Positions 15,339-23,591 of a DNA stretch of 64,000 nucleotides are shown here, piece after piece. Location of the stretch: positions 1 through 64,000 of the forward strand of contig CAJFUF010000023.1 of NCBI GenBank assembly GCA_904420175.1, written 5' to 3'. Position 1 is the first letter of the stretch, and every line of letters begins with the position of its first letter. The notes under the pieces were generated by a model, which saw only the letters and a program-made list of their open reading frames with translations, was not told where the DNA came from and did not search any database. The stretch is from Candidatus Schneewindia gallinarum. GTDB lineage: Bacteria; Bacillota; Clostridia; Oscillospirales; Ruminococcaceae. Made by a program: the position numbers and the translations under genes.

Positions 15339-16424
15339 ATGCCGTCTCGTTTTTTAAAAGAAAAGTACCGCTCCCTGGCCCCCTATGTCCCGGGGGAGCA
15401 GCCGCAGGAACGGCAGTTTATCAAACTGAACACAAATGAAAGCCCGTTTCCGCCCTCCCCGAAGGTGGCGCAGGCGGTGACAAAAGCGCAGGTGGACCAG
15501 CTGCGTTTGTACAGCGACCCGGATTGCACCGGGCTGCGCCGCGCATTGGCGGACACGCTTGGCGTCGGGCCGCAGCAGGTGATTTGCACCAACGGATCGG
15601 ACGAAATTCTGGCGTTTTGTTTCCTTTCCCTGTGCGAGCAGGGCGCGGCATTCCCGGACTGTACTTACGGCTTTTACAAGGTGTTTGCCCGCCTGTTCGG
15701 CATACCTGCCGTCACCATTCCGCTGAAAGAGGATTTCTCTGTGGATCTGGCGGACTATAGGGACCTTAAGCAGACGGTCTTTCTTGCCAACCCCAATGCG
15801 CCCACCGGCATGGCCCTGCCGCCGGAGATGGTGGGGGAGCTGTGCCGGGCGAATCCGGACCGGCTGGTTATTGTGGATGAGGCGTATGCCGACTTTGCAC
15901 TGGACAGCTGCGTGCGCCTGCTGCCGCAGTACGACAACCTGCTGGTGGTGGGGACGTTCTCCAAATCCCGCAGCCTGGCCGGCGCACGTCTTGGCTTCGC
16001 TGTGGGCAGCGAGGAGCTCATTGCGGATCTCCACCGGATTCGCTTCAGCTTCAACCCCTATAATGTGAACCGGCTGACGCTGTTGGCCGGGCAGGCAGCA
16101 CTGGCCGATCCGGAATATTTCACCGCGTGCCGGGACAAGATTATCGCCACGCGGGAGAAAACCGCGGCCGCGCTGCGGGACATGGGATACACCGTGCTTG
16201 ACAGCAGGGCCAATTTTCTGTTTGCGAAAAGCGGAAAGCTCGGCGGGAAAGAACTGTATCTTTTACTGAAGGAGAATGGAATTCTCGTGCGCCATTTTGA
16301 TGAACCGCGCATCCGGGACTTCCTGCGGATAACCATCGGCACACCTGAGGAGATGGAGACACTGCTTCAGGTGCTGCGCCGGGTGGAAACAATGGAGGGA
16401 AAGCAGAATGAGAACATCCACTAA
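15339..16424 (+). CDS. hisC: Histidinol-phosphate aminotransferase
   Basis: PLP-dependent class I/II aminotransferase converting imidazole-acetol phosphate to histidinol phosphate. The 361 residues start with LAPYVPGEQP, then LNTNESPFPPSPKV. CTNGSDEIL binds the cofactor phosphate, FLANPNAPTG and IVDEAYADF are the Asn and Asp/Tyr sites, and GTFSKSRSLAGARLG carries the Schiff-base Lys near residue 208. The end overlaps hisB by 17 bases, so translation is coupled. Confidence 0.95.
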   Translation: MPSRFLKEKYRSLAPYVPGEQPQERQFIKLNTNESPFPPSPKVAQAVTKAQVDQLRLYSDPDCTGLRRALADTLGVGPQQVICTNGSDEILAFCFLSLCEQGAAFPDCTYGFYKVFARLFGIPAVTIPLKEDFSVDLADYRDLKQTVFLANPNAPTGMALPPEMVGELCRANPDRLVIVDEAYADFALDSCVRLLPQYDNLLVVGTFSKSRSLAGARLGFAVGSEELIADLHRIRFSFNPYNVNRLTLLAGQAALADPEYFTACRDKIIATREKTAAALRDMGYTVLDSRANFLFAKSGKLGGKELYLLLKENGILVRHFDEPRIRDFLRITIGTPEEMETLLQVLRRVETMEGKQNENIH

Positions 16425-16995
16425 AACACGCACCACCACGGAGACGGATATCAGCCTGACGCTGAACCTGGACGGTGAGGGCCGGTATGATATTGATACC
16501 GGCTGCGGCTTTTTTGACCACATGCTGGAGCTGTTCTGCCGCCACGGCCGGTTTGATCTGACCCTGCGCTGCAAGGGGGACACCGATGTGGACTACCATC
16601 ACACGGTGGAGGATGTGGGCATCGTCCTTGGCACCGCATTTCATGAGGCGCTGGGCGACTGCGGCGGCATCCAGCGCTACGGCTTTTTCCTGCTGCCCAT
16701 GGATGAGGCCCTGTGCCAGATCGCGGTGGATCTGGGCGGCCGCTGCACCTGTGAGTGTGATTTTTCCTTTTCCTCCCCCAAGGCAGGCGACTTTGACGCG
16801 GAGCTTACGGAGGAGTTCCTGCTTGCTTTGTGCCGCAGCATGCCCGCGTGTATCCATGTCCGGCAGCTGGCGGGCCGCAACACGCACCATATTATTGAGG
16901 CGTGCTTCAAGGGCCTTGGAAGGGCCCTGCGCCAGGCGGTGGCCGTGGACCCGGCACTGAACGGGGAAATACCTTCTACCAAAGGGGTGCTGTAG
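16408..16995 (+). CDS. hisB: Imidazoleglycerol-phosphate dehydratase
   Basis: Dehydrates imidazoleglycerol phosphate, using a manganese cluster. At 195 residues it is the monofunctional form, lacking the N-terminal histidinol-phosphatase domain found in enteric HisB; the phosphatase here is the PHP protein at 19778. Metal-binding His-rich motifs DHMLELFCRHGRFD, DYHHTVEDVGI and RNTHHIIEACFK are all present. It overlaps hisC and ends three bases before hisH. Confidence 0.96.
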   Translation: MRTSTKTRTTTETDISLTLNLDGEGRYDIDTGCGFFDHMLELFCRHGRFDLTLRCKGDTDVDYHHTVEDVGIVLGTAFHEALGDCGGIQRYGFFLLPMDEALCQIAVDLGGRCTCECDFSFSSPKAGDFDAELTEEFLLALCRSMPACIHVRQLAGRNTHHIIEACFKGLGRALRQAVAVDPALNGEIPSTKGVL

Positions 16996-16998
16996 TAA

Positions 16999-17619
16999 AT
17001 GATTGCAATTGTGGATTACGGCGTGGGCAACCTGTTCAGCCTGTCATCCTCGCTGGATTATCTGGGCCTTGCCAATACGGTTACCGCTGATGCGGACGTT
17101 TTGGCACAGGCGGACAGGATTATTCTGCCCGGTGTGGGGGCATTTGGCGATGCCATGGATAAGCTGAGGCATACCGGCCTTGCGGAACCGATCCGGGCCC
17201 TCGCCCTTCGGGGGAAACCGCTGCTTGGGATATGCCTTGGCATGCAGCTGCTGTTTGACAGCAGTGAGGAGTACGGCACGCATGAGGGGCTGGGGCTAAT
17301 CCCCGGAACAGTTGTCAGCCTGAAGGATGCACTTGAAAAACAGGGCTTTTCTTACAAGGTGCCGCACATTGGCTGGAACAGCCTGCACCTGTGCCGGCCG
17401 GACAACCCGCTGATGAAGGGCACTTCCGAGGGGGACTTTGTCTATTATGTGCACAGCTTTTATGCTGTGGGCTGTGAGGAAGATACGGTGGCAAACAGCG
17501 AGTACGGCGTTCCCGTTGCCGGGGCGGTAAACCGGGGCAGCGTGTACGGCACGCAGTTCCACCCTGAAAAAAGCGGCTCTGTGGGGTTGCGCATCCTGCG
17601 GGCTTTCGCGGAACTGTAA
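16999..17619 (+). CDS. hisH: Imidazoleglycerol-phosphate synthase glutaminase subunit
   Basis: Class I glutamine amidotransferase that supplies ammonia to HisF. The 206 residues contain the oxyanion region LPGVGAFGDAM, the nucleophile in LLGICLGMQLLF (Cys near 79), and the His/Glu pair in YGTQFHPEKSG near 180. HisH and HisF act as a heterodimer with an ammonia tunnel. Between hisB and hisA in the operon. Confidence 0.96.
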   Translation: MIAIVDYGVGNLFSLSSSLDYLGLANTVTADADVLAQADRIILPGVGAFGDAMDKLRHTGLAEPIRALALRGKPLLGICLGMQLLFDSSEEYGTHEGLGLIPGTVVSLKDALEKQGFSYKVPHIGWNSLHLCRPDNPLMKGTSEGDFVYYVHSFYAVGCEEDTVANSEYGVPVAGAVNRGSVYGTQFHPEKSGSVGLRILRAFAEL

Positions 17620-17633
17620 GGAGGGATAGAGCA

Positions 17634-18359
17634 ATGAAACTGTTTCCTGCAATTGACTTGAAGGACGGGCAGGTGGTACGCCTCACCATGGGCGACTACG
17701 GCCGCGTGGAACGGTACGGGGGTACACCGGCAGGCTTTGCCCAAAGTTACGAGGCGGACGGCGCGCACTATCTGCACGTGGTGGATCTGGACGGCGCAAA
17801 GGACGGGACCCTGGCCAATTTTTCCACCGTCCGCTCCATTGTGGAAAGCTGCGGCATGTTTGTGGAGGTCGGCGGAGGGATCCGCAATGCCGACCGCGTC
17901 AGGCAGTATCTGGAGCTGGGCGTGGGCCGGGTGATTCTGGGCACCGCCGCCCTGGAGGATCCGGACTTCCTTCAGGACATGCTCGGCCGGTACGGCGACA
18001 AAATTGCCGTCGGGGTGGATGCCCGGGATGGCAAGGTGGCCACCGGCGGCTGGCTGCACACCTCCTCCACGGATGGGGTGGAATTCTGCCGGCAGCTCAG
18101 GGATCTGGGCGTTGATACAGTTATCTACACCGACATCTCCAGGGACGGCGCCATGCGCGGCACTAACCTTGATATCTACAGGACTTTGTGCGCCATCGGC
18201 GGAATCCGCATTGTGGCATCCGGCGGCATCTCCAGCGAGGAGGAAATTTCCGCCCTGCGTGCCATTGGCTGCGACGGGGCCATTATTGGAAAGGCGCTGT
18301 ATGAGAAAAAGCTGGATTTGAAACGCCTGCTGCGCCTTGCAAAGGGGGAGCAGGCATGA
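17634..18359 (+). CDS. hisA: ProFAR isomerase
   Basis: Phosphoribosylformimino-AICAR-phosphate isomerase, a (beta/alpha)8 barrel that performs an Amadori rearrangement. The 241 residues show the half-barrel repeats: FPAIDLKDGQVV with the catalytic Asp near residue 8, VEVGGGIRN, VILGTAALED, YTDISRDGAMRGTNLD with the second catalytic Asp, and ASGGISSEEE. It overlaps hisF by four bases (ATGA). Confidence 0.96.
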   Translation: MKLFPAIDLKDGQVVRLTMGDYGRVERYGGTPAGFAQSYEADGAHYLHVVDLDGAKDGTLANFSTVRSIVESCGMFVEVGGGIRNADRVRQYLELGVGRVILGTAALEDPDFLQDMLGRYGDKIAVGVDARDGKVATGGWLHTSSTDGVEFCRQLRDLGVDTVIYTDISRDGAMRGTNLDIYRTLCAIGGIRIVASGGISSEEEISALRAIGCDGAIIGKALYEKKLDLKRLLRLAKGEQA

Positions 18360-19111
18360 TTACGAAACGGATTATTCCCTGCCTTGACATCAAGGACGGA
18401 CGGGTTGTCAAGGGGGTCAATTTTGAGGGGATCAGAACCGTTGCGGACCCGGTGGAGATGGCCCGCTTTTATAACGAGCAGGGCGCAGATGAACTGGTGT
18501 TTTACGACATCACCGCCAGTGCGGAGGGGCGCAGCCTGTTCACCGACGTCCTGCGCGAGGTTGCGCGGCAGGTATTTATCCCACTGACAGTGGGCGGCGC
18601 CATTTCATCCCTTGAGGATTTCGACAGGGTGCTGAAATGCGGCGCGGATAAGGTCAGTGTAAACACCGGCGCCATCGCCAATCCCGGCTTAATCCGTGCC
18701 GCGGCAGAGCGGTACGGCAACCAGTGCGTCGTCCTCAGCATGGATATTAAACGGGTGGACGGCGGCTTTCACCTGTTCGCCAAAGGCGGCAGGGTGGATA
18801 CCGGCATCGATGCGCTGGAATGGGCGGCCCGCGGCGAAGCGGAGGGCGCGGGGGAACTGGTGGCCAATTCCATTGATACGGACGGCGTAAAAAACGGCTT
18901 TGACCTGGAATTGCTGGAGGCCCTGTCCCGCCGGGTATCCATCCCCATCATCGCCTCCGGCGGCGCCGGAAGCATGGAAGATTTTCGAAGCCTGTTTGCG
19001 CTTCCCGGGGTGGATGCGGGGCTGGCTGCGTCAATTTTCCATTTTAAGGAGGTCTCCATCCGGGACCTGAAACAGTATCTCAGTGAAAACGGCATAGCAA
19101 TGCGCCTTTAA
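18356..19111 (+). CDS. hisF: Imidazoleglycerol-phosphate synthase cyclase subunit
   Basis: Cyclase half of the HisH/HisF complex, making imidazoleglycerol phosphate and AICAR. The 251-residue barrel is paralogous to HisA, with RIIPCLDIKDGRVVKGVNF (catalytic Asp near 11), DITASAEGR, LTVGGAISS, KVSVNTGAI, NSIDTDGVKNGFD (second catalytic Asp near 130-ish of the standard fold) and ASGGAGSMEDF. Coupled to hisA by a four-base overlap. Confidence 0.96.
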   Translation: MITKRIIPCLDIKDGRVVKGVNFEGIRTVADPVEMARFYNEQGADELVFYDITASAEGRSLFTDVLREVARQVFIPLTVGGAISSLEDFDRVLKCGADKVSVNTGAIANPGLIRAAAERYGNQCVVLSMDIKRVDGGFHLFAKGGRVDTGIDALEWAARGEAEGAGELVANSIDTDGVKNGFDLELLEALSRRVSIPIIASGGAGSMEDFRSLFALPGVDAGLAASIFHFKEVSIRDLKQYLSENGIAMRL

Positions 19112-19124
19112 CAGGAGGGAAACC

Positions 19125-19781
19125 ATGAACCAATCCGTTTTGGAAAAGCTGAAATTTGATGAGAAGGGCCTGATACCCGCCGTGGTACAGGATGCACGGA
19201 CCGGCGCGGTGTTGACCGTCGCCTACATGAACAGGGAAAGCCTGTCCATCAGCATGGAGGAGGGGCGGAGCTGCTTCTACTCCCGCTCCAGACAGTGCCT
19301 GTGGCGCAAGGGCGAGCAGAGCGGCAACGTCCAGCACATCGTCTCCATCACCGCTGACTGCGATTATGACGCGCTGGTGGTAAAAGTCATCAAGGAGGGG
19401 CCCGCGTGCCACCTTGGCACGGACAGCTGCTTTACCAACCTGCTGCTGCAAAAGGAACCGGAACAGGCGCCTTTCCGGCTGGAACAGCTGTATGAACTGC
19501 TGTGTGGCAGAAAGACACAGAGAAAAGAGGGCAGCTATACCTCCTACCTGTTTGAGAAAGGGCCGGAAAAAATTCTTAAAAAAATCGGCGAGGAATGTAC
19601 CGAGGTGGTAATCGCCGCCATGAAGGACTCCAGGGAGGAGACGATTTTTGAAATTTCCGACCTTGCCTATCATGTACTGGTCCTCATGGTGGAGAAGGGG
19701 ATCACCGTGGATGATATCAAGGCGGAGCTGCAGTCCCGCCATGTGGTGGATCACAAGGTCAAACAGGAGACAATGCAGTGA
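19125..19781 (+). CDS. hisI: Bifunctional PRA-CH / PRA-PH
   Basis: Fusion (HisIE) of phosphoribosyl-AMP cyclohydrolase (about residues 1-105) and phosphoribosyl-ATP pyrophosphatase (about 115-205), steps 2 and 3 of the pathway. The cyclohydrolase half has LTVAYMNRES, FYSRSRQCLWRKGE, the zinc residues in DCDYDALVV and GPACHLGTDSCF. The pyrophosphatase half has SYTSYLFEKGPEKILKKIGE and EECTEVVIAA. Its stop overlaps the next start (GTGA). Confidence 0.95.
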   Translation: MNQSVLEKLKFDEKGLIPAVVQDARTGAVLTVAYMNRESLSISMEEGRSCFYSRSRQCLWRKGEQSGNVQHIVSITADCDYDALVVKVIKEGPACHLGTDSCFTNLLLQKEPEQAPFRLEQLYELLCGRKTQRKEGSYTSYLFEKGPEKILKKIGEECTEVVIAAMKDSREETIFEISDLAYHVLVLMVEKGITVDDIKAELQSRHVVDHKVKQETMQ

Positions 19782-20611
19782 GACCGGCGGCCAACATGCA
19801 CACCCACACCGCCTTCTGCGACGGGAAAAACACGCCGGAGCAGATGGTGGAGACCGCCATCAGGCTGGGCCTTACCGATCTCGGCTTTTCCGGCCACAGC
19901 CCGGCGCCGTTTGATCCGGATTATTCCCTGCGCGACCCGGACGCCTATTATAGAAAAATGGAGGAGCTGAAACAGCGCTTCCAGGGGCAAATCCGGATTT
20001 ATGCAGGGGAGGAGATGGACTTTTATGCGCCGCCTTCCCGGCAGGATTGTGACTTCCTGATAGGTTCCGTCCATTATTTTCTGGACCGTCAGACGGGAAC
20101 CCATTATGCTTTGGATGCGGACAGGCAGGATCTGCAGCATGCGCTGGACGTCGTGTTTCACGGCGACGCACGCGCCATGGTAAAAGAGTTTTACCGCATG
20201 AGCGCTGAGTTGGCGGTGACACGGAAGCCGGACATCATCGGCCATTTTGACCTGATTGTGAAGCTGAATGCTCACGGGGCCTTTTTTGATGAAACCAGCA
20301 CATGGTACAGGCATACGGCGCTGGAGGCAATTACCCAGGCGGCGGCGTCCGGCGCAGTGTTTGAAGTCAACACCGGCGGCATGTACCGCGGCTACCGGAA
20401 AGCCCCTTATCCGGCGGATTTCCTGCTGACGCGCCTGTTGGAACTGGGGGCGCCGGTGACCCTCTCCTCCGACAGCCATGACATCCACTCGCTGACGTTT
20501 GAATTCCCTTCCTGCCTGGCCCGGCTGCAGGCGCTTGGTTTCTCCTCCGTTCAAGTCTACGAGGACGGGGCTTTCCGCGAAAAGGGCATTCGGGACTTAC
20601 AGGGGGAATAA
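19778..20611 (+). CDS. hisJ: Histidinol-phosphatase, PHP family
   Basis: Hydrolyses histidinol phosphate using a trinuclear metal site. The 277 residues carry the PHP motifs: HTHTAFCDGKNTPE (near 8-21), GFSGHSPAP, AGEEMDFY, GSVHYF, and C-terminal LSSDSHDIHS. It starts at GTG 19778, overlapping the hisIE stop. As the last gene of the operon it supplies the step missing from the monofunctional HisB, so the pathway is complete here. The type is the HisK/HisJ form of Firmicutes. Confidence 0.9.
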   Translation: MRPAANMHTHTAFCDGKNTPEQMVETAIRLGLTDLGFSGHSPAPFDPDYSLRDPDAYYRKMEELKQRFQGQIRIYAGEEMDFYAPPSRQDCDFLIGSVHYFLDRQTGTHYALDADRQDLQHALDVVFHGDARAMVKEFYRMSAELAVTRKPDIIGHFDLIVKLNAHGAFFDETSTWYRHTALEAITQAAASGAVFEVNTGGMYRGYRKAPYPADFLLTRLLELGAPVTLSSDSHDIHSLTFEFPSCLARLQALGFSSVQVYEDGAFREKGIRDLQGE

Positions 20612-20617
20612 CAGCTT

Positions 20618-20675
20618 AAAATAAAAAAGTGCGGCAGACGGCATGTGCGCCCGTCCGCTGCACTTTTTTTATTTT
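20618..20675. terminator. Bidirectional terminator after the his operon
   Basis: Long hairpin: AAAATAAAAAAGTGC arm near 20618 with the GCACTTTTTTTATTTT arm ending near 20675. The inner stem has two imperfect pairs, and T-runs flank both sides. It separates hisJ from the minus-strand small gene. Confidence 0.85.
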
Positions 20676-20889
20676 ACAGGGAAAAGTCCTTCGCATCAAA
20701 CTGCTCTGCCTGGGGCTTTCTGCGGGGAATGCGCTTCAGCGGCTGATACACAAATTTTTTGCAGTGGTAGTGCTTGTAAACAACCCCTTTTTTCCTGCAA
20801 ATGACCATCCGCCCGTCCCGTGTGATTTTGCCAAGCTCACAGTAGCCGCAGGCCGGCTCGATGTTTTTTCCGAAAAAACGGTAGCGCAT
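20674..20889 (-). CDS. Small Cys-containing protein, possible zinc-binding (71 aa)
   Basis: A basic 71-residue protein starting MRYRFFGKNIEPACGYC. It has four Cys, in ACGYC, VICRK and HYHCKK, with spacing like a treble-clef zinc ribbon. The ATG at 20889 follows AAAGGGGGAA at a good distance; a longer frame upstream to 20997 has no ribosome site. The C-terminal third is rich in Lys, Arg and Gln. Similar short proteins are common in Oscillospiraceae, with no known function. Its stop lies within the terminator sequence. Confidence 0.7.
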   Translation of the reverse strand: MRYRFFGKNIEPACGYCELGKITRDGRMVICRKKGVVYKHYHCKKFVYQPLKRIPRRKPQAEQFDAKDFSL

Positions 20890-20929
20890 GAAAATTCCCC
20901 CTTTTTGCTGTGGTACTAAGGCCATTATA

Positions 20930-21967
20930 TCAGATTGTGTGCCTGCTTTCCACCGCTTTTTCAATGGCGGAAAGCAGCAGCATCGCCATGATGGCAACCA
21001 GCACCGCCGACACGGAAACTGCGGCGCTGAAGGACAGAAAGCTGGGATTGACGGTGGAAAACACCTGCTGCTCCACAGGAAACAGCAGGTTCAGCAGCAA
21101 AACACAAAGCGGCTGTAAAACAGCCGCGGCAAGCCGGGAAAACAGGAAGTGCTTTAAATGAATCCCACAGGGCACCACAAGCCCGCCCACCTGACAGATG
21201 ATGGACAGGGAGGAAAAACCGATGAAGGAGGCGGTCAGAACAAGGGACAGCATGGGCGAAAGGGCACAGGCGTTCAGGCATCCCATGGAAATTTCCAGCA
21301 CACCCTGTGTCAGGGGAATGTTTACAAACAGGAAGGAGAGGGCGGAAAACAGGCACACAAACGCCGTCACGTTAATAAGCGAGGCGGCGGAACCACGCAC
21401 TGCCTCCACAAACCCCTGCATATACGGCAGGGGCTCGAACCGTGCCGGCCTGCCCTGCTCACCGGTGGCAAGGCCGCGGAACAGAAATGCCAGTACCGCG
21501 CTGGTCAGCACACCGCCAAAATACAGCAGCAGCCCGAACCGCAGGCTTCCGTGCATGGCGGCCCCTACGCCGGAGATAAGGAAGGCCGGTCCCGCCGCCG
21601 TAAAAGCGCACAACAAAAAATTACCCTGATTTTTTGTCAACGCCCCTTTCGAGACATAGACGCTGACCAGCTGCGCTGTGGAGGGATACCCCCCAAGCAG
21701 ACCCATCACCATGACGTTTCCCGCACACGCCGGCAGTTTCAGCAGCCGCAGTACCGGGGAAAGGGGCCTGCAAAGCAGCCTGCCGAGATTCGTGGTGGCA
21801 ATAAACTGGGCCAGTACCATAAACGGGAACAGAGACGGCAGCAGCGTGCTGCCACTGACACTCAGCCCCTTTCGGAACCCGGCGGTAATATCGGAGGGGA
21901 ACAGCAGCAGCAACAGTGCGGCGCCGATGCAGATCCCCGCAAGCAGAAAGTCCTTCGTTTTTTTCAT
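20930..21967 (-). CDS. ylbJ: YlbJ-like sporulation membrane protein (nucleoside-recognition fold)
   Basis: A hydrophobic protein with about eight membrane segments and Gate/nucleoside-recognition features: LLPSLFPFMVLAQF near 40-55, GLLGGYPSTAQLV near 90 and NFLLCAFTAAGPAFLIS near 115. YlbJ in Bacillus is needed for spore cortex formation and heat resistance. The proposed ATG (21967, MKKTKDF) gives 345 residues with GGTGGG upstream; an extended TTG start at 22009 is less likely. It diverges from yqfC, another sporulation gene. SpmA/SpmB-like relatives are an alternative family. Confidence 0.75.
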   Translation of the reverse strand: MKKTKDFLLAGICIGAALLLLLFPSDITAGFRKGLSVSGSTLLPSLFPFMVLAQFIATTNLGRLLCRPLSPVLRLLKLPACAGNVMVMGLLGGYPSTAQLVSVYVSKGALTKNQGNFLLCAFTAAGPAFLISGVGAAMHGSLRFGLLLYFGGVLTSAVLAFLFRGLATGEQGRPARFEPLPYMQGFVEAVRGSAASLINVTAFVCLFSALSFLFVNIPLTQGVLEISMGCLNACALSPMLSLVLTASFIGFSSLSIICQVGGLVVPCGIHLKHFLFSRLAAAVLQPLCVLLLNLLFPVEQQVFSTVNPSFLSFSAAVSVSAVLVAIMAMLLLSAIEKAVESRHTI

Positions 21968-22053
21968 CGTTCGTCCCACCCTTTCCATGGCCTTTGTAAT
22001 TTTATGCAAGAAAAAAAGAATTTACCATATAATTCATTGAGGTGTAAAGGCGG

Positions 22054-22311
22054 GTGAATGTGGTGAACAAAAAGGAAAAGCTTAAGGAGAAGATGGGGGA
22101 GATTCTGCCCACCCTGCAAATTACGCTGCTTTCCAACCACGAAGCAGTGGTAGAGGGCTGCGAAAATATCATGGAGCTGGAGGAGGATCGGATCCGGCTG
22201 CAGTGCAAGGGACTTCAGGTGCTCTTCCGCGGCACGGATTTGCAGCTGTGCTCTTTAACGGAGGATACCGCAACCGTGCAGGGCACCATAGTAGGGGTGG
22301 AGTATTCATGA
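22054..22311 (+). CDS. yqfC: Sporulation protein YqfC
   Basis: A small, predicted beta-rich protein (85 aa) conserved next to yqfD in spore-formers and controlled by the mother-cell factor sigma-E in Bacillus. The segments ITLLSNHEAVVEGC and GTIVGVEYS are typical. Three GTG codons (22054, 22060, 22063) could start it; AAAGGCGG lies just upstream, so the choice is open. The ATGA overlap with yqfD shows coupling. Its presence marks the organism as probably spore-forming. Confidence 0.85.
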   Translation: MNVVNKKEKLKEKMGEILPTLQITLLSNHEAVVEGCENIMELEEDRIRLQCKGLQVLFRGTDLQLCSLTEDTATVQGTIVGVEYS

Positions 22312-23474
22312 TTATCAGATTATACAGGTATCTGCGCGGGACCGTCCTTTTCCGCTGCGAAGGGGCCATGTGCGAGCGGTTTTTAAATCTGGCCACTGCG
22401 GCGGATATCAAGCTTTTTGACCTTGAAAAGCAGGGGCTTTCCCTGACTGCGCGGGTCAGGGCGGAGGACTACAAACGGCTGCGGGCCATTGCGAAGCGTT
22501 CCATGGTGCGTATGCGCATTGTAAAAAAGCGCGGCCTGCCCTTTCTTGTGTTCCGGCACCGGTTCCGTTACGGACTGTTGATAGGCCTGTTTGCCGTTGC
22601 GGCACTCACCGTTTACCTGTCCGGGTCGGTGCTGTCCATCCGGGTGGAGGGGAATGTGCTGGTTGCGACGGAGGATATTCTGGAGGTTCTTTCAAGCAAG
22701 GGAATTTACCTTTTTGCGCGGAAAGAGGACATTCCCTTCCGCCAGATTGAACAGACGCTGACTGCTGAATTGCCGCATTTAAGCTGGGTGGGGTTTTCTG
22801 TTAACGGTACCACCGTCACCGTCAGTGTGAAGGAGCGCACGCTGGCCCCGACCGTTGTCCCTGCGGACGAACCGTGCGATATTGTTGCGTCGGAGGGGGG
22901 CGTTGTAAAGGAGATACGCGCCCTGCGGGGGGAGGCGCGCGTGGCGGTGGGTGACGGCGTTATCGCAGGCCAGCAGCTTATCGGCGGCGTGCTGGGGGAC
23001 ACGGTGGGAAATGTTACGCTGGTGCACGCCGACGGAACGGTCCTGCTGGAGGTGCAGCGCGCCCTTTCCGTGTCGGCCGACCTGAAGCAGACGGTCAAAA
23101 CCTACGAGGAGTCGTACACTGTCAAAAGCCTGTATATCGGCAGCTTCCGCATTCCGCTGGGCGGCTCCGTACCGGAGCAGGCGGAGACCTATACCGTGCG
23201 GGAACCGTTTTACCTGCTTGGCTTTGCAACCCCCGTCCAGATGGAAACGGTTTATGTGGACCCCTATACGGAAGAGGAGGTGGAATACACGCAGGAACAG
23301 CTGAAGGAACAGCTGCTGGCAGAACTGGAGCAGCAGGAGCGGCTTCAGCTGTATGATGTGAAGGTGACGGACAAAAAAGTGTATTTTGAAGAGACGGCCT
23401 CCGGCCTGACGCTGCACGGGGAATACACCTGTGAAAAGGAGGTGGGGCAGGAGCAGAAAATTTCCCTGTCGTAA
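22308..23474 (+). CDS. yqfD: Sporulation protein YqfD
   Basis: 388 residues. A cytoplasmic N-terminal part (~85 residues), one membrane segment (YGLLIGLFAVAALTVYLSG near 90-108), then a large outer domain beginning SVLSIRVEGNVLVATEDILE, a POTRA-like pattern shared with FtsQ/DivIB and SpoIIIA-type proteins. The C-terminus is Glu/Gln rich (EEVEYTQEQLKEQL). The ATG at 22308 overlaps the yqfC stop; a longer frame starting within yqfC is not used. In Bacillus, yqfD mutants are blocked in sporulation. Confidence 0.88.
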   Translation: MIIRLYRYLRGTVLFRCEGAMCERFLNLATAADIKLFDLEKQGLSLTARVRAEDYKRLRAIAKRSMVRMRIVKKRGLPFLVFRHRFRYGLLIGLFAVAALTVYLSGSVLSIRVEGNVLVATEDILEVLSSKGIYLFARKEDIPFRQIEQTLTAELPHLSWVGFSVNGTTVTVSVKERTLAPTVVPADEPCDIVASEGGVVKEIRALRGEARVAVGDGVIAGQQLIGGVLGDTVGNVTLVHADGTVLLEVQRALSVSADLKQTVKTYEESYTVKSLYIGSFRIPLGGSVPEQAETYTVREPFYLLGFATPVQMETVYVDPYTEEEVEYTQEQLKEQLLAELEQQERLQLYDVKVTDKKVYFEETASGLTLHGEYTCEKEVGQEQKISLS

Positions 23475-23521
23475 AAAGAAATTTTAAAAAAATTTCTATT
23501 TAAAACGTACAAGAAAAATGA

Positions 23522-23527
23522 TATAAT
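23522..23527 (+). promoter_or_regulatory. Possible -10 box before phoH
   Basis: TATAAT at 23522-23527 with a weak TTTAAA at 23499-23504 (17-bp spacing), in an AT-rich 117-base gap after yqfD. It could start the phoH-ybeY-dgkA-era chain. Confidence 0.4.
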
Positions 23528-23591
23528 TTGTAGTAGTTATATAAAAATACTTTTTGGTTGAAAACCTGTAGATGGAAAAAGGAAGTACACT

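Noticed and set aside
21158-22057. 299-codon open frame on the plus strand
   Set aside because: Low-complexity Gln/Gly/Lys shadow of the YlbJ-like gene, with no ribosome site.
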